NCBI GenBank assembly: GCA_963839615.1
Contig: CAWIVY010000007.1
Location: 558,001-622,000 of the forward strand
Reading direction: 5' to 3'
Length of the DNA: 64,000 nucleotides
Origin: DASQMT01 sp963839615
Lineage (GTDB): Bacteria; Actinomycetota; Thermoleophilia; Solirubrobacterales; Solirubrobacteraceae
How positions within the stretch are numbered: position 1 is the stretch's first letter; each line of letters opens with the position of its first letter. Positions 24,315 to 33,900 of the stretch are shown here, one piece after another. The notes below the pieces were generated by a model. That model did not search any database and had not been told where the DNA came from. It saw only the letters and a list, made by a program, of their open reading frames with translations. A program made the translations under genes and the position numbers.

Positions 24315-25456
24315 GCCGGCTCTCCTTCCATCAGGTCCGCGAGGTCTTCGAGTGACCTGATGCTATTGCCCGGCAACAGCCGGTCGAGATGCGGCATCGC
24401 CGCGCGCATGCCCTGCGTGAGCGGCGCGTAGCGCGGGTCGGCCGCCAGCGGGTTCAGCCAGACGAGCCGGTGGGCGGTGCGGCGGAGCCGTCCGAGCTCT
24501 GCCGCGAGCTCGTCCGGGTCGCCGCGATCCCAGCCGTCCGAGAGGATCACCACGAACGCCCCGCGCCCGATCCGGCGCCCGTGCTCGCGGTTGAGGGTCG
24601 AGAGCGAGGCGCCGATGCGCGTGCCGCCCGACCAGTCCGTGACGCGCTCGGCGGCGCGGTGCAGCGCCAGGTCGGGGTCGCGGCCGCCCAGCTCGAGCGT
24701 GAGCCGGGTCAGCTGCGTCCCGAAGGCGAACGCCTCGACGCGCGCCCGTGCCGCGACGCTCGCCTGCACGTACTGCAGCAGCATGCGCGCGTAGGGCGCC
24801 ATCGAGCCCGACACGTCGAGCACGAGGACGAGCCGGCGCGGGCGTCGCGTCGGAGCGCGCCAGCGGCGCTCGAGCAGCTCGCCGCCCTGGCGCAGCGACG
24901 CCCGCGTGGTGGCGCGCAGGTCGGGGACGTGGCCGCGCCGCCGTACCGGGCGCGTCCTGCGGCTGACGCGGGTCGGCCCGCGGGCAGCGAGGCGCGCGAG
25001 CAGCCGCCGCGCGGCGGCGCGCTCGGCGTCCGTGTAGGCGGCGAAGTCCTTCGCGCGCAGCAGCTCCTCGTCGCTCCAGGCGGCGGGCGTCGCCTCCAGC
25101 TCCACCGTCTCGGGCAGAGCGGCCTCGGCCGGCACCCCGACCCGCGGCAGCACGGCCCGCGCGATCGTGCCCAGCTCGGAGAACGGATCCTCCTCGGGAG
25201 CAGCGTGCGCGCCGAACACCGCGGCGAACGCGAGCGCGAAGCGCTCATGGTCGGCGTGGGCGGAGCAGAGCGTCGCGCGCAGCGCGTAGAACGACTGCTC
25301 GCGCGACCCGGCGTCGACGGCGGCAAGCGCCCTGTGCGCCGCGAGCACCTCCCCCACCCCGACCCGGACGCCGAGCCCGCGCAGCGTCGCGGCGAGCTCT
25401 TGCAACTGTTCTGTGACAACCCCAAAGAGGGGCTGGCACCGTTTCGGTTCAGGCAT
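24311..25456 (-). CDS. coxE: CoxE, von Willebrand factor A domain protein
   Basis: A 381-residue protein. The N-terminal half (about 15-190) is the CoxE helical region (VGEVLAAHRALAAVDAG, FYALRATLCSAHADHERF). The C-terminal half is a VWA domain with a complete MIDAS: DVSGSM, a Thr in the SGGTRIG loop and an Asp in ILSDGWDRGD. With the MoxR ATPase CoxD it remodels CO dehydrogenase, in Oligotropha for building the Cu-S-Mo active site. Its start overlaps coxD by 8 bp. Confidence 0.9.
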   Translation of the reverse strand: MPEPKRCQPLFGVVTEQLQELAATLRGLGVRVGVGEVLAAHRALAAVDAGSREQSFYALRATLCSAHADHERFALAFAAVFGAHAAPEEDPFSELGTIARAVLPRVGVPAEAALPETVELEATPAAWSDEELLRAKDFAAYTDAERAAARRLLARLAARGPTRVSRRTRPVRRRGHVPDLRATTRASLRQGGELLERRWRAPTRRPRRLVLVLDVSGSMAPYARMLLQYVQASVAARARVEAFAFGTQLTRLTLELGGRDPDLALHRAAERVTDWSGGTRIGASLSTLNREHGRRIGRGAFVVILSDGWDRGDPDELAAELGRLRRTAHRLVWLNPLAADPRYAPLTQGMRAAMPHLDRLLPGNSIRSLEDLADLMEGEPA

Positions 25457-26294
25457 CCTGCAGCACGCCCTTCTCGCGCACGCGCTCGATGTCCTCGCGC
25501 ACCTTCAGCGCGACGCCCAGCGTCGCGTCGAGGTCGTCCTCGGGACCGAGTGCGAGCAGGGCCCGCGCCCAGGTGATCGTCTCCCCGACCCCCGGGACCT
25601 TGTAGAGCTCCTCGGCGCGCAGCCGCGCGACCGCGGCGCAGACCCGCGCGACGACCGCCTCGGGCACGCCGGGCAGCCGGGCGCGGACGATCTCGGCCTC
25701 GCGCTCGCGCGAGGGGTAGTCGATCCAGTGGTACAGGCAGCGGCGCTTGACGGCGTCGTGCAGCTCGCGCGTGCGGTTCGACGTCAGCACCACGAGCGGC
25801 CGCCGCAGCGCGGTCACCGTCCCCAGCTCGGGGATCGTGACCGCGAAGTCGGCGAGGAACTCGAGCAGGAACGCCTCGAACTCGTCGTCGGCGCGGTCGA
25901 CCTCGTCGATCAGCAGGACCACGTCGCCCTCGGCCTCGAGCGCCTCCAGCAGCGGCCGGCGCACGAGGAACCTGCGCCCGTAGAGGTCGCTCGGCGATTC
26001 CTCGGAACCCGCCTCGGCCGCGCGGATCGCCAGCAGCTGGCGCTGGTAGTCCCAGTCGTAGACGGCGTGGTGGAGGTCGATCCCCTCGTGGCACTGGAGC
26101 CGGATCAGGCGCGCGCCGGTCGCGCTCGCCAGCGCGCGCGCGACCTCCGTCTTGCCCACGCCCGCCTCGCCCTCGAGCAGCAGCGGCTGCTCGAGCATGA
26201 CGGCGAGGAACACGGCCGTGGCAAGGCCCCGGTCGGGGAGGTAGCCCTCCCCGACCAGCGCCCGCTCGACGTCCTCGACGGCCTCGAGGCTCAC
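25449..26294 (-). CDS. coxD: CoxD, MoxR-type AAA+ ATPase
   Basis: A 281-residue MoxR-family AAA+ ATPase. Walker A is LLLEGEAGVGKTEVARALA, Walker B is GDVVLLIDEVDRADDEFEAFLLE, and sensor 1 is VVLTSNRTRELHDAVKRRC with the arginine finger region. The segment RLQCHEGIDLHHAVYDWDYQRQLL is typical of CoxD. It works with the VWA protein CoxE in post-translational activation of the CoxSLM enzyme. The start is a GTG at 26294 (VSLEAVEDVE) overlapping the coxM stop; a longer open frame upstream is coxM in another frame. Confidence 0.92.
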   Translation of the reverse strand: MSLEAVEDVERALVGEGYLPDRGLATAVFLAVMLEQPLLLEGEAGVGKTEVARALASATGARLIRLQCHEGIDLHHAVYDWDYQRQLLAIRAAEAGSEESPSDLYGRRFLVRRPLLEALEAEGDVVLLIDEVDRADDEFEAFLLEFLADFAVTIPELGTVTALRRPLVVLTSNRTRELHDAVKRRCLYHWIDYPSREREAEIVRARLPGVPEAVVARVCAAVARLRAEELYKVPGVGETITWARALLALGPEDDLDATLGVALKVREDIERVREKGVLQDA

Positions 26295-27139
26295 GCGGCC
26301 GCGGCCGCCTCCTCCAGCGCGCGCTTGCACAACACGCGCGCCAGGTTGCGCTTGTAGTCGGCCGAGGCGTTCAGGTCGGCCGGCGGGTCGGTGCCCTCGG
26401 CCGCCTGCTCGGCCGCCGCCGCGATCGCGCCCGCGTCGAGGCCGCCGCCGCGCAGCGCCTGCTCGGTCGCGGTCGCCCGCAGCGGCACCCCGGCCATGTT
26501 GGTCAGGCCGACGCGCACGTCCTCGCACGAGCCGTCGGGCGCCTTGCGCACCGCCGCGCAGACGGCGACCATCGCCCAGTCCTCCACGCGCCGGTTGAAC
26601 TTGGCGTAGCCGGCGCCCCAGCCGGAGCCCGACGGGAGCCGTACCTCGGTGATGATCTCGCCCTCGGCGAGCGTGGTCGTGAGGTAGTCCTGGAACAGGT
26701 CCGCGGCTGCGATCTCGCGCTCGCCGCCCTCTCCCCGGGCGACGACCGAGCCCTCGAGCGCCAGCAGCACCGCGGGCAGGTCGGAGGCCGGGTCGCCGTG
26801 GGCCAGCGTCCCGCCGATCGTGCCGCGGTTGCGCACCTGCTGGTCGGCGATCGTCGCCGCGGCCTTCGCGGCGAGACCCAGCTCCGGCGCGGTCGCGACC
26901 GCGTGGTGGCGGGTCATGGCGCCGATCCGCGCGCTCCCGTTGCTCGCCTGGATCCCGCTCAGCCCCGGCACCTGGCGCAGGTCGACCAGCAGCGTCGGCG
27001 CCGCCAGCCGCAGCTTCATCAGCGGCACCAGCGAGTGCCCTCCGGCCAGCACCTTCGCGTCCTCGCCGCCCTCGCGCAGCGCGGCCAGTGCCGCTTCGAG
27101 CGAGTCGGGCGCGACGTAGTCGAACTCGGCGGGGATCAT
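26291..27139 (-). CDS. coxM: CO-dehydrogenase-type FAD-binding medium subunit
   Basis: A 282-residue flavoprotein subunit that passes electrons from the 2Fe-2S clusters of CoxS to the respiratory chain. FAD is held by VLAGGHSLVPLMKLRLAAP (about 30-48) and RNRGTIGGTLAHGDPASDLP (about 105-124). The C-terminal domain is of the CO_deh_flav_C type (VRVGLTNMAGVPLRATATE). The start at 27139 (MIPAEFDYVAP) overlaps the coxL stop as ATGA. The reading frame is intact. Confidence 0.92.
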   Translation of the reverse strand: MIPAEFDYVAPDSLEAALAALREGGEDAKVLAGGHSLVPLMKLRLAAPTLLVDLRQVPGLSGIQASNGSARIGAMTRHHAVATAPELGLAAKAAATIADQQVRNRGTIGGTLAHGDPASDLPAVLLALEGSVVARGEGGEREIAAADLFQDYLTTTLAEGEIITEVRLPSGSGWGAGYAKFNRRVEDWAMVAVCAAVRKAPDGSCEDVRVGLTNMAGVPLRATATEQALRGGGLDAGAIAAAAEQAAEGTDPPADLNASADYKRNLARVLCKRALEEAAAAA

Positions 27140-29499
27140 GCCGGCGCACCTCCCTTCTCCTCGAGCGCCTCCCACACGCGCATCGGCGTGAGCGGCATGT
27201 TGATGAAGTCGACCCCCGCGGGCCGCAGCGCATCGATCACGGCGTTCGTGACCGCGGCGCTGGCGGCGATCGTGCCGCCCTCGCCGATGCCCTTGACGCC
27301 GAGCGAGTTGACCGGCGACGGGGTCACCGTGCGGTCGGTCTCGATGAACGGCAGCTCGGCCGCGCTCGGCAGCGCGTACGACACGAACGAGCCCGTCAGG
27401 AGCTGACCGTCGGAGTCGTAGGCGACCTGCTCGAACAGCGCCTGCCCGACCGCGTGCACCACGCCGCCGTGGATCTGCCCGTCGATCAGGTTCGGGTTGA
27501 TCGGCGTGCCGCAGTCGTCGACCGCCACGTAGCGCACGAGATCGACCTTGCCCGTCTCCGGATCGACGTCCACGACCGCCGCATGTGCCCCGAACGGCCA
27601 CGTGAAGTTCTCCGGGTCGTAGAACGCCGTCTCCTCGAGGCCCGCCTCCATGTCATCGGGCAGGTTGCCCTCCGGCACGTAGGCCAGGCCCGCGATCTCC
27701 GCCAGCGCCATCGCCTTGTCCGGCGAGCCCTTGACGGAGAACTTCCCGTCGCGCAGCTCGATGTCCTCGGGCGCCGCTTCGAGCTTGTGCGCGACGATCA
27801 TGCGCGCCTTGTCGACCACCTTCTCGGTGGCGCGGGCGATCGCCTCGCCGCCCACGGCGAGCGAGCGCGAGCCGTAGGTGCCGAGGCCCTGCGGTCCCTG
27901 CGACGTGTCGCCGTGCATCACCTTGATCTGCTGCGGGTCGACGCCGAGGCGGTCGGCGACGATCTGGGCGAACGCCGTCTCGAGCCCCTGGCCGTGCGGC
28001 GACGTGCCGGTGTAGACCGTCACGCTGCCGGTGACCTGGACGCGCACGAGCGCGGACTCCCACAGGCCCGCCTGGACGCCGAGCGTGCTGGGGCCGGTCG
28101 CGCGCGACGGCGCGAGGCCGCAGATCTCCGTCCACGTCGAGAAGCCGATCCCGCGCAGCTTGCCGTCCGCCGTGCGGCCGCGCTCCCTCCTCGGGGTCGA
28201 CGTGCTCGAGCAGCTTCGCGAGCGTCCCTGCGTAGTCGCCCGAGTCGTAGGTCATGCCGACCGCGGTGTCGTAGGGGAACTCCTCCTTGCGCGACGAAGT
28301 TGCGCCGCCGCAGCTCGAGCCGGTCGATCCCGAGCTCGGCCGCCATCTGGTCGACCATCACCTCGATGTAATGGGTCGCCTCGGGCCTGCCCGCGCCGCG
28401 GATCGCGTCGGTGCCCGTCTTGTTCGTGAACACGCCGGTGATGTCGGTTCGCACCGCCTGCCAGCGGTAGCAACCGGTCATCACGAACGCGCCGAGCGAC
28501 GGGATCAGCGGCGCCGAGGAACAGCGAGTAGGCGCCGAGGTCGGCGATGATCCTCACGTGCAGGGCCGCGAACGTGCCGTCGCGGCTCGCGCCCAGCTTC
28601 ACGTACGCGATCTGGTCGCGGCCGTGGTGCGCGGCCATCATGTTCTCCGAGCGCGTCTCGGTCCACTTGACCGGGCGGCCGAGCTTGCGCGAGCACCAGG
28701 CGAGCAGGATCTCCTCGCCGTAGATCTGCAGCTTCGAGCCGAAGCGCGCCGCCGACGTCGGGCGCGATCACGCGGATCCGGTCCTCGGTCATGCCGAGCA
28801 TCAGCGCGAGGAAGAGCCGCAGGAAGTTCGGGATCTGCGTCGCGCTCCAGAGCGTCAGCTCGCCGGCGCGGTAGTCCGCGACCACGCCGCGCGGCTCGAT
28901 CGGCGCGCCCGCGGTGCGGTGGTTGACGAAGCGGCGCTCGATCACGACGTCGGCGGCCTCGAGCGCGCTCTCGACGTCGCCGCCGAGCGACCACTCGTGC
29001 ACCTTGTTGGTGCCGAGGTCCGGGTGGACGAGGTCGCCGCCGGCGAGCGCCGCCTCGGGATCGGTGACCACGGGGAGCGGGTCGTACTCGACGATCACGT
29101 CCTCGGCGGCGTCGACCACGGCGTACTTGTCGGTGCCGATCACGATCGCGACCGGGTCGCCGACGTGCCTGACGACGTCCTTGGCCAGCGGCCAGTGCTC
29201 CGGGGCCTGGACCTCGATGCCGGGCGGGACCCAGGCAAGCGGGAGCCCGGACTCCAGGTCGACGTCATTGCCGGTGTAGACGGCCTGCACGCCCTCGCGC
29301 GCGAGCGCCGCCGACGTGTCGATCGAGGCGATCCGGGCGTGCGCCTCGGGCGAGCGCACGAACGCGGCGTGCAGGGCGCCCGGCAGCGAGATGTCGTCGA
29401 CGTAGTTGCCGCGCCCCTGGATCAGCGGCGGGTCCTCCTTGCGGCGCATGCGCGCGGCCGACGTGCAGGCCGTTGCCGCGCTCCGTTGCCTTCGCTCAT
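27136..29499 (-). CDS. coxL: Form II CO-dehydrogenase-like molybdenum hydroxylase large subunit (several frame breaks)
   Basis: About 788 codons, matching the usual 780-800, but split by about six frame changes near 29430, 28745, 28515, 28295 and 28185. Family sequence resumes at once in another frame each time. Visible parts: RRKEDPPLIQGRGNYVDDI, GDPVAIVIGTDKYAVVDAAE, APDVGG, TGTDAIRGAGRPEATHYIE, TGTSPHGQGLETAFAQIVAD and the C-terminal GVKGIGEGGTIAASAAVTNA. The active-site loop is of the RGAGR type, not the AYxCSFR of form I CO dehydrogenase, so the true substrate (CO or another aldehyde/heterocycle) is open. It binds the Mo-MCD cofactor. Confidence 0.85.
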
Positions 29500-30052
29500 G
29501 CGCCCAGCCCCTTCGCCGCGAGCTCCTGCGCGGTCTCGCGGCCCTGCCGCGGACATCTCCGGCTCGGGCACCTCGCCGCGCTGCTGGAGCTGCGCGGCGT
29601 GCTGGACCGCCTTGACGATGTTGTGATAGCCCGTGCAGCGGCACAGGTTGCCGGCCAGCCCGTGGCGGATCTCGTCGCTCGGACGGGTCCGGGTTGCGCT
29701 CGAGCAGGTCGGCCGCGGCCATGATCATGCCCGGCGTGCAGTAGCCGCACTGAAGCCCGTGCTCGGCGTAGAAGCCCTCCTGCAGCGGATGCAGGTCGGT
29801 CCCGCTGGCCATGCCCTCGATCGTCCGCACCTCGGCGCCGTCGGCCTGCACGGCGAGCAGCGTGCAGCTCTTCACCGACTCGCCGTCGAAGTGGACGGTG
29901 CAGGCGCCGCAGTTGGATGTGTCGCAGCCGACGTGCGTCCCCGTGAGGCCGAGGGTGTCACGCAGGAAATGGACCAGCAGCAACCGCGGCTCGACCTCCG
30001 CCGACTGCTTCTGGCCGTTCACGGTCACGGAGACACGTACGGCATCCGCCAT
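29496..30052 (-). CDS. coxS: CO-dehydrogenase-type 2Fe-2S small subunit (two frame breaks)
   Basis: The small subunit of the molybdenum hydroxylase, about 185 codons. Residues 1-80 are a plant-ferredoxin-like domain with THVGCDTSNCGACTV and a fourth Cys in SVKSCTLLAVQ. The second 2Fe-2S domain starts with LQCGYCTPGMIMAAADLL; its remaining CRCTGYHNIVKA motif is found one frame over, after an extra base near 29680. A second break near 29550 restores the end GRETAQELAAKGLGA, whose TGA overlaps the coxL ATG. The start at 30052 (MADAVRV) has GAGAGG about 8 nt upstream. It is the first cox gene and follows a lipoprotein gene after 52 bp. Confidence 0.88.
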
Positions 30053-30104
30053 CTCTGGCCTCTCCTCTCCACCCATGGATGGACTGGCAGGCCGGAGATT
30101 ACGC

Positions 30105-30923
30105 TCAGCGGAGCCCACGGTCGAGCTTGGTCTGCTCGCGCTGCACGTCGGCGTAGGCCTCGTTGAGCTGCTCGAGGCGCCGCGTGTACTGCGCCAGGGC
30201 CTGATCGGCGGACAGCCGCCGCGGGCGGCGGTCCGAGGCGGTGCGGCGAAAGCGCTTGAGCAGCACGGCGACGCGTTCGGCATCCTGCGCGAGCAGCGCG
30301 CGGCGGAGCCTGCCGGCGAGCCGGCGCGTGACGTCGAGCCGCCGGATCTGGTCGTCGTGGGCGGGTTGCAGTACCGCCGGCGGCTCGAGCGCCTGCAGTC
30401 GCCCCAGCGTCGCCCCTACGGCCGCGGAGAAGCGTCGCAGCGCCGCCGCCTGCGCTTCGCTCTCCTCTGCCGCCGCGAGCCCTGACTGCAGCCGGCGGTT
30501 CGCCTTGCCGAGCGGACGCAGCGCCCGCTGGGCGGCCGGCACGTAGCGCGCGAGCCGGGCCGTCTCGCGCGCGATCTCGACGTTGATCTGCAGGTAGCGG
30601 ACGAGGCCGTCGTGCAGCGGCTGGGCGTCCGCGGGCGGATCGAGCACGGTGAGCCCGTCGCGCGCGTTGCTGATGCTGCGCTCGGCCTCCGCCGCCTGCT
30701 CGGCCGCCGCGGCGGGCTCGAGCTCGCCGCGCGCGTAGGCGAGGTAGGACTCGTTCGCGCGCCGGAAGTCCGGCTGCGCGCGCTGCATCACCTGCTCCTC
30801 GCTCCTGACGTACGCGTCCACGCGCTCGCGCGCGTCGTCCCGCTCGCTGTCGCCGCAGCCGGCGAGGCTCAGCGTCAGGAGAACTGCAGCCGCAGCCGTG
30901 CGGCCGGACTTCGGACGATCCAT
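30105..30923 (-). CDS. Lipoprotein with helical domain, unknown function
   Basis: A 272-residue lipoprotein. The signal peptide ends in TLSLAGCGDS, with lipidation expected at the Cys (about residue 23). The mature part is highly charged and almost entirely helical (DDARERVDAYVRSEEQVMQRAQ, then Ala/Arg-rich repeats), which suggests a coiled-coil bundle. I recognise no named family. The start I use is the ATG giving MDRPKSGRT; a longer in-frame start exists. Its first 49 bp overlap the 3' end of the giant-protein gene, so it is probably cotranscribed and might help hold or process that protein at the cell surface, but this is only an inference from position. Confidence 0.7.
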   Translation of the reverse strand: MDRPKSGRTAAAAVLLTLSLAGCGDSERDDARERVDAYVRSEEQVMQRAQPDFRRANESYLAYARGELEPAAAAEQAAEAERSISNARDGLTVLDPPADAQPLHDGLVRYLQINVEIARETARLARYVPAAQRALRPLGKANRRLQSGLAAAEESEAQAAALRRFSAAVGATLGRLQALEPPAVLQPAHDDQIRRLDVTRRLAGRLRRALLAQDAERVAVLLKRFRRTASDRRPRRLSADQALAQYTRRLEQLNEAYADVQREQTKLDRGLR

Positions 30924-33900
30924 GTTCGGGCACACGCTAGCGAGTGCCGGCGCTTGTGGCGACACGCCCGCCGCGGCCGGATTCGCTTTGCGCCCGCCTT
31001 CTTCGCCCGCGTCTCACCGGCGGCCGCGACGTTCGCCGCCGTGCCCCAGTCGATGATGCCCGCGACGGCCACGGAAGCGAGCTGGCCGCCGTCGTCGTTG
31101 ACGATCGTCACCGTGGCCTGAGCGACGGCGATCGTCGCGCCGGAAGGGCTCGAGAGCGTGACGAGGAACGTCTCGTCCGGCTCGACGGTGCGATCGCCCT
31201 TGATCGCGACGCCGATCGTCATGACCGTCGCGCCTGCCGCGAAGGTCAGCGTGCCCGAGCCGACGCCGTAGTCCGACGAGACCAGGGCAGTGCCGTTCGC
31301 GGTCGCCCAGCGCACCGTGACCGGCGTCGCGGAGGCCGCCGACAGCGTCACCGTCAGCGTCACGGTGCGCGTCCCGCTGCCGCCCTCGGCCACGGAGGCG
31401 TTCGCGATCGAGAGCGAGGGCAGCGGCACGGGATCGTCGTTGACGATCGCGACCGTCGCCGTCCCGTCCGCGATCGTCAGCCCCACGGGCTGGGAGAGGA
31501 CGACCGTGAAGGACTCGTCCGGCTCCCAGGCCGCGTCGCCCGCGATCGTGATCGCGATCGATGCCGTCGTGGCGCCGGCGGCGAACGTCGCGACTCCGGA
31601 GGCGGCGATGAAGTCGCTGCCGGGCGAGGCGGTGCCGGCGGTCGTCGTCCACGCGACGCTGACGGGCGCGGTCGCGGCGGCCGAGAGCGTGAGCTGCAGC
31701 GTCACGATGCGCGTGCCCGGCCCGCCCTCGACCACGCTCGCGTCCGCGATCGACACCGACGGCGGCGGCGGCGGCGTGGCGCTCGCGAGCGCCGCGTCGT
31801 TCGTCCGCAGGCGGAAGCTGTCGAACGATCCGGCGCCGTTGCGCGTCAGCAGGCCCGTCGCCCCGTCGCTGACGGCAGAGTTGTAGGCGTAGCTCAGGAC
31901 GAGCGACCCTCCGAGCAGCACGCTGACCGTGCTGCCGTGCAGGATCACCGAGAGCGCGGCCTCGGCGCCGGCGGTCAGGCTACGCGCGACCGAGGCGTCG
32001 ACGATGAAGCCGCGGCGTGGTTCGACGTGACCGAGCAGCACCCGCTGGCCCGCGACGTCGACGGCGGCGAACTTGTAGTCGTCGGCGTCGTAGGCGTCGA
32101 AGGCGATCCCGGCCATGGCGCTCGTCCGCAGCGACGTCAGCAGCTCGACGTGCGACTCCGTGCCCAGGCCGTGGCCGAGCGCGAGCTCGAGCAGCGAGAG
32201 GCCGCTCGTGCCGGAGTAGCGGCCGGCGGCGGCCGACCAGCTGCCGTCGACACGGGCGAACGCGCCCGGCCCGCCGTCGAAGCCCTCGAGGCGCTCGGCG
32301 TTCAGAGCCGGGGGCAGGACCTGCACCGCGAGGCTGTCGAAGTCGCCACGCGAGTTGTCCGAACCGAATCCGACCATGCCGTAATTGAGGCCGCGGAGCT
32401 CGCCGTCGACCACGCGCGACGGGAACACATGCGTGAGCGATGCCTGGTTGTTGACGACGACGGTGACCGCCAAGCCGTTGACGCTGAGCAGGATGTTGTA
32501 GAACGAGCCCGCCTTCGCCTGGAACGGGGTCTGCACGTCGACCCGCCAGCCGCTCGCGTCGCGGTGGCCCATGACGAGCTTGTTGACCGAGATGTCGATA
32601 CCGGCGAACTTGAAGTCGTTCGGGCTCTGGTAGTCGAAGATCACGTACGAGTTCGCCTTCCATCCGGCGGTCGGCTTGACGACGCTGATCGACGCCTGCA
32701 CCTCGTAGTAGACGGGCAGGTAGTCCGTCAGGTTGAATACCGCGGCGGCGTCGGCGCCGAGCGATGCCGCGGCGACGCTCAGCTTGCCGGAGGAGACCGC
32801 CCAGGCGCCGCTGTCGACCGCGAAGCCCTGCATCAGGCCGTCGTCGAAGCCGGCGGTGCGCAGGACGTCGCGCTTGCCGCCCGGGAGGTTGCCCGCCTGC
32901 GGATCCGCCGGCCCGCCGGTCTGGTCGTGCCAGTCGAAGTCGTGCTGGCGCACCGCGCCGAGCTCGCCGTCCGGCTCCCCGTTGCGGTACTCGGGCAGGT
33001 TCCCGGTGTCGGGCTGCCGCGTGATGTCGACGCCGTCGCTCTCGGAGAGGGCGTAGAGGAACTCCGCCAGCTGCGGCTGCAGCGTGCGGCTCACGGTCGC
33101 CATGCCGAACGGCGCGAACGGGACGAGGTAGGAGTTGAACTCGCCGACCCAGTCGATCAGGCGGTCGCCGCCGGTGTTGGCGATCAGCACGTCCCGGCCC
33201 GCGCCACCGTACGCGCGGTCCTCGTAGCTCTGATGCGTGTCGGGCTCGTCGTTGAGGTTGCCGTGCGTCGCGAGTTCGTCGTCGGCGAACAGCAGGTCGT
33301 TGCCGTAGCCGCCGAACAGGTCGTCCCGGCCCGTACCGCCCACGAGCCAGTCGTTGCCGAGGTCGCCGAAGAGGGCGTCGTAGCCGTCGCTGCGCTTCGC
33401 GACGTTCGGCAGCAGGCAGGCGCCGTTCGGGGCGAAGTCGCCGCAGCCGAGGAGGACGTTGCCCTCGTCGGTGACGTTGTTGAGGAAGAACTGGGCGGTC
33501 GGCATCGGCGCCGTCGCGATGCAGGTGTGCCCGTTGGTCGAGTAGGTCAGGCAGCCCACCCAGACCGAGCCGTCGGGGTTGAAGAGGATCGTGCGGCGCG
33601 GGTTGTACTCGTCGTAGAGCGCGAACTCGCCGGCGCGCCGCGTGCGGTCGAAGTGCCAGCCGTCGATGTCGTCGGGGTTCCAGCGCAGCACGTCGCCCGG
33701 GTTGACCGGATGCCCGTAGTCGATGCGCACCAGGCCCGTCACGACGCCGCTCGCGTCGTAACGCGGCGCGTAGGACGCGACGAGGGCCTCCGCGCCCGAC
33801 ATGGCGTCGTCGCCGGAGCCGCCGTGCAGCGCGTCGTCGCCGAGCCCGCCGAAGATGATGTCGTCGTAGCCGCCCTGCGGCCGGAACAGCGGGTCGTCGA

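Noticed and set aside
30875..31090. Sortase anchor at the giant protein's C-terminus
   Set aside because: No LPXTG-like motif, hydrophobic helix and basic tail in order; only a basic 75-residue end.
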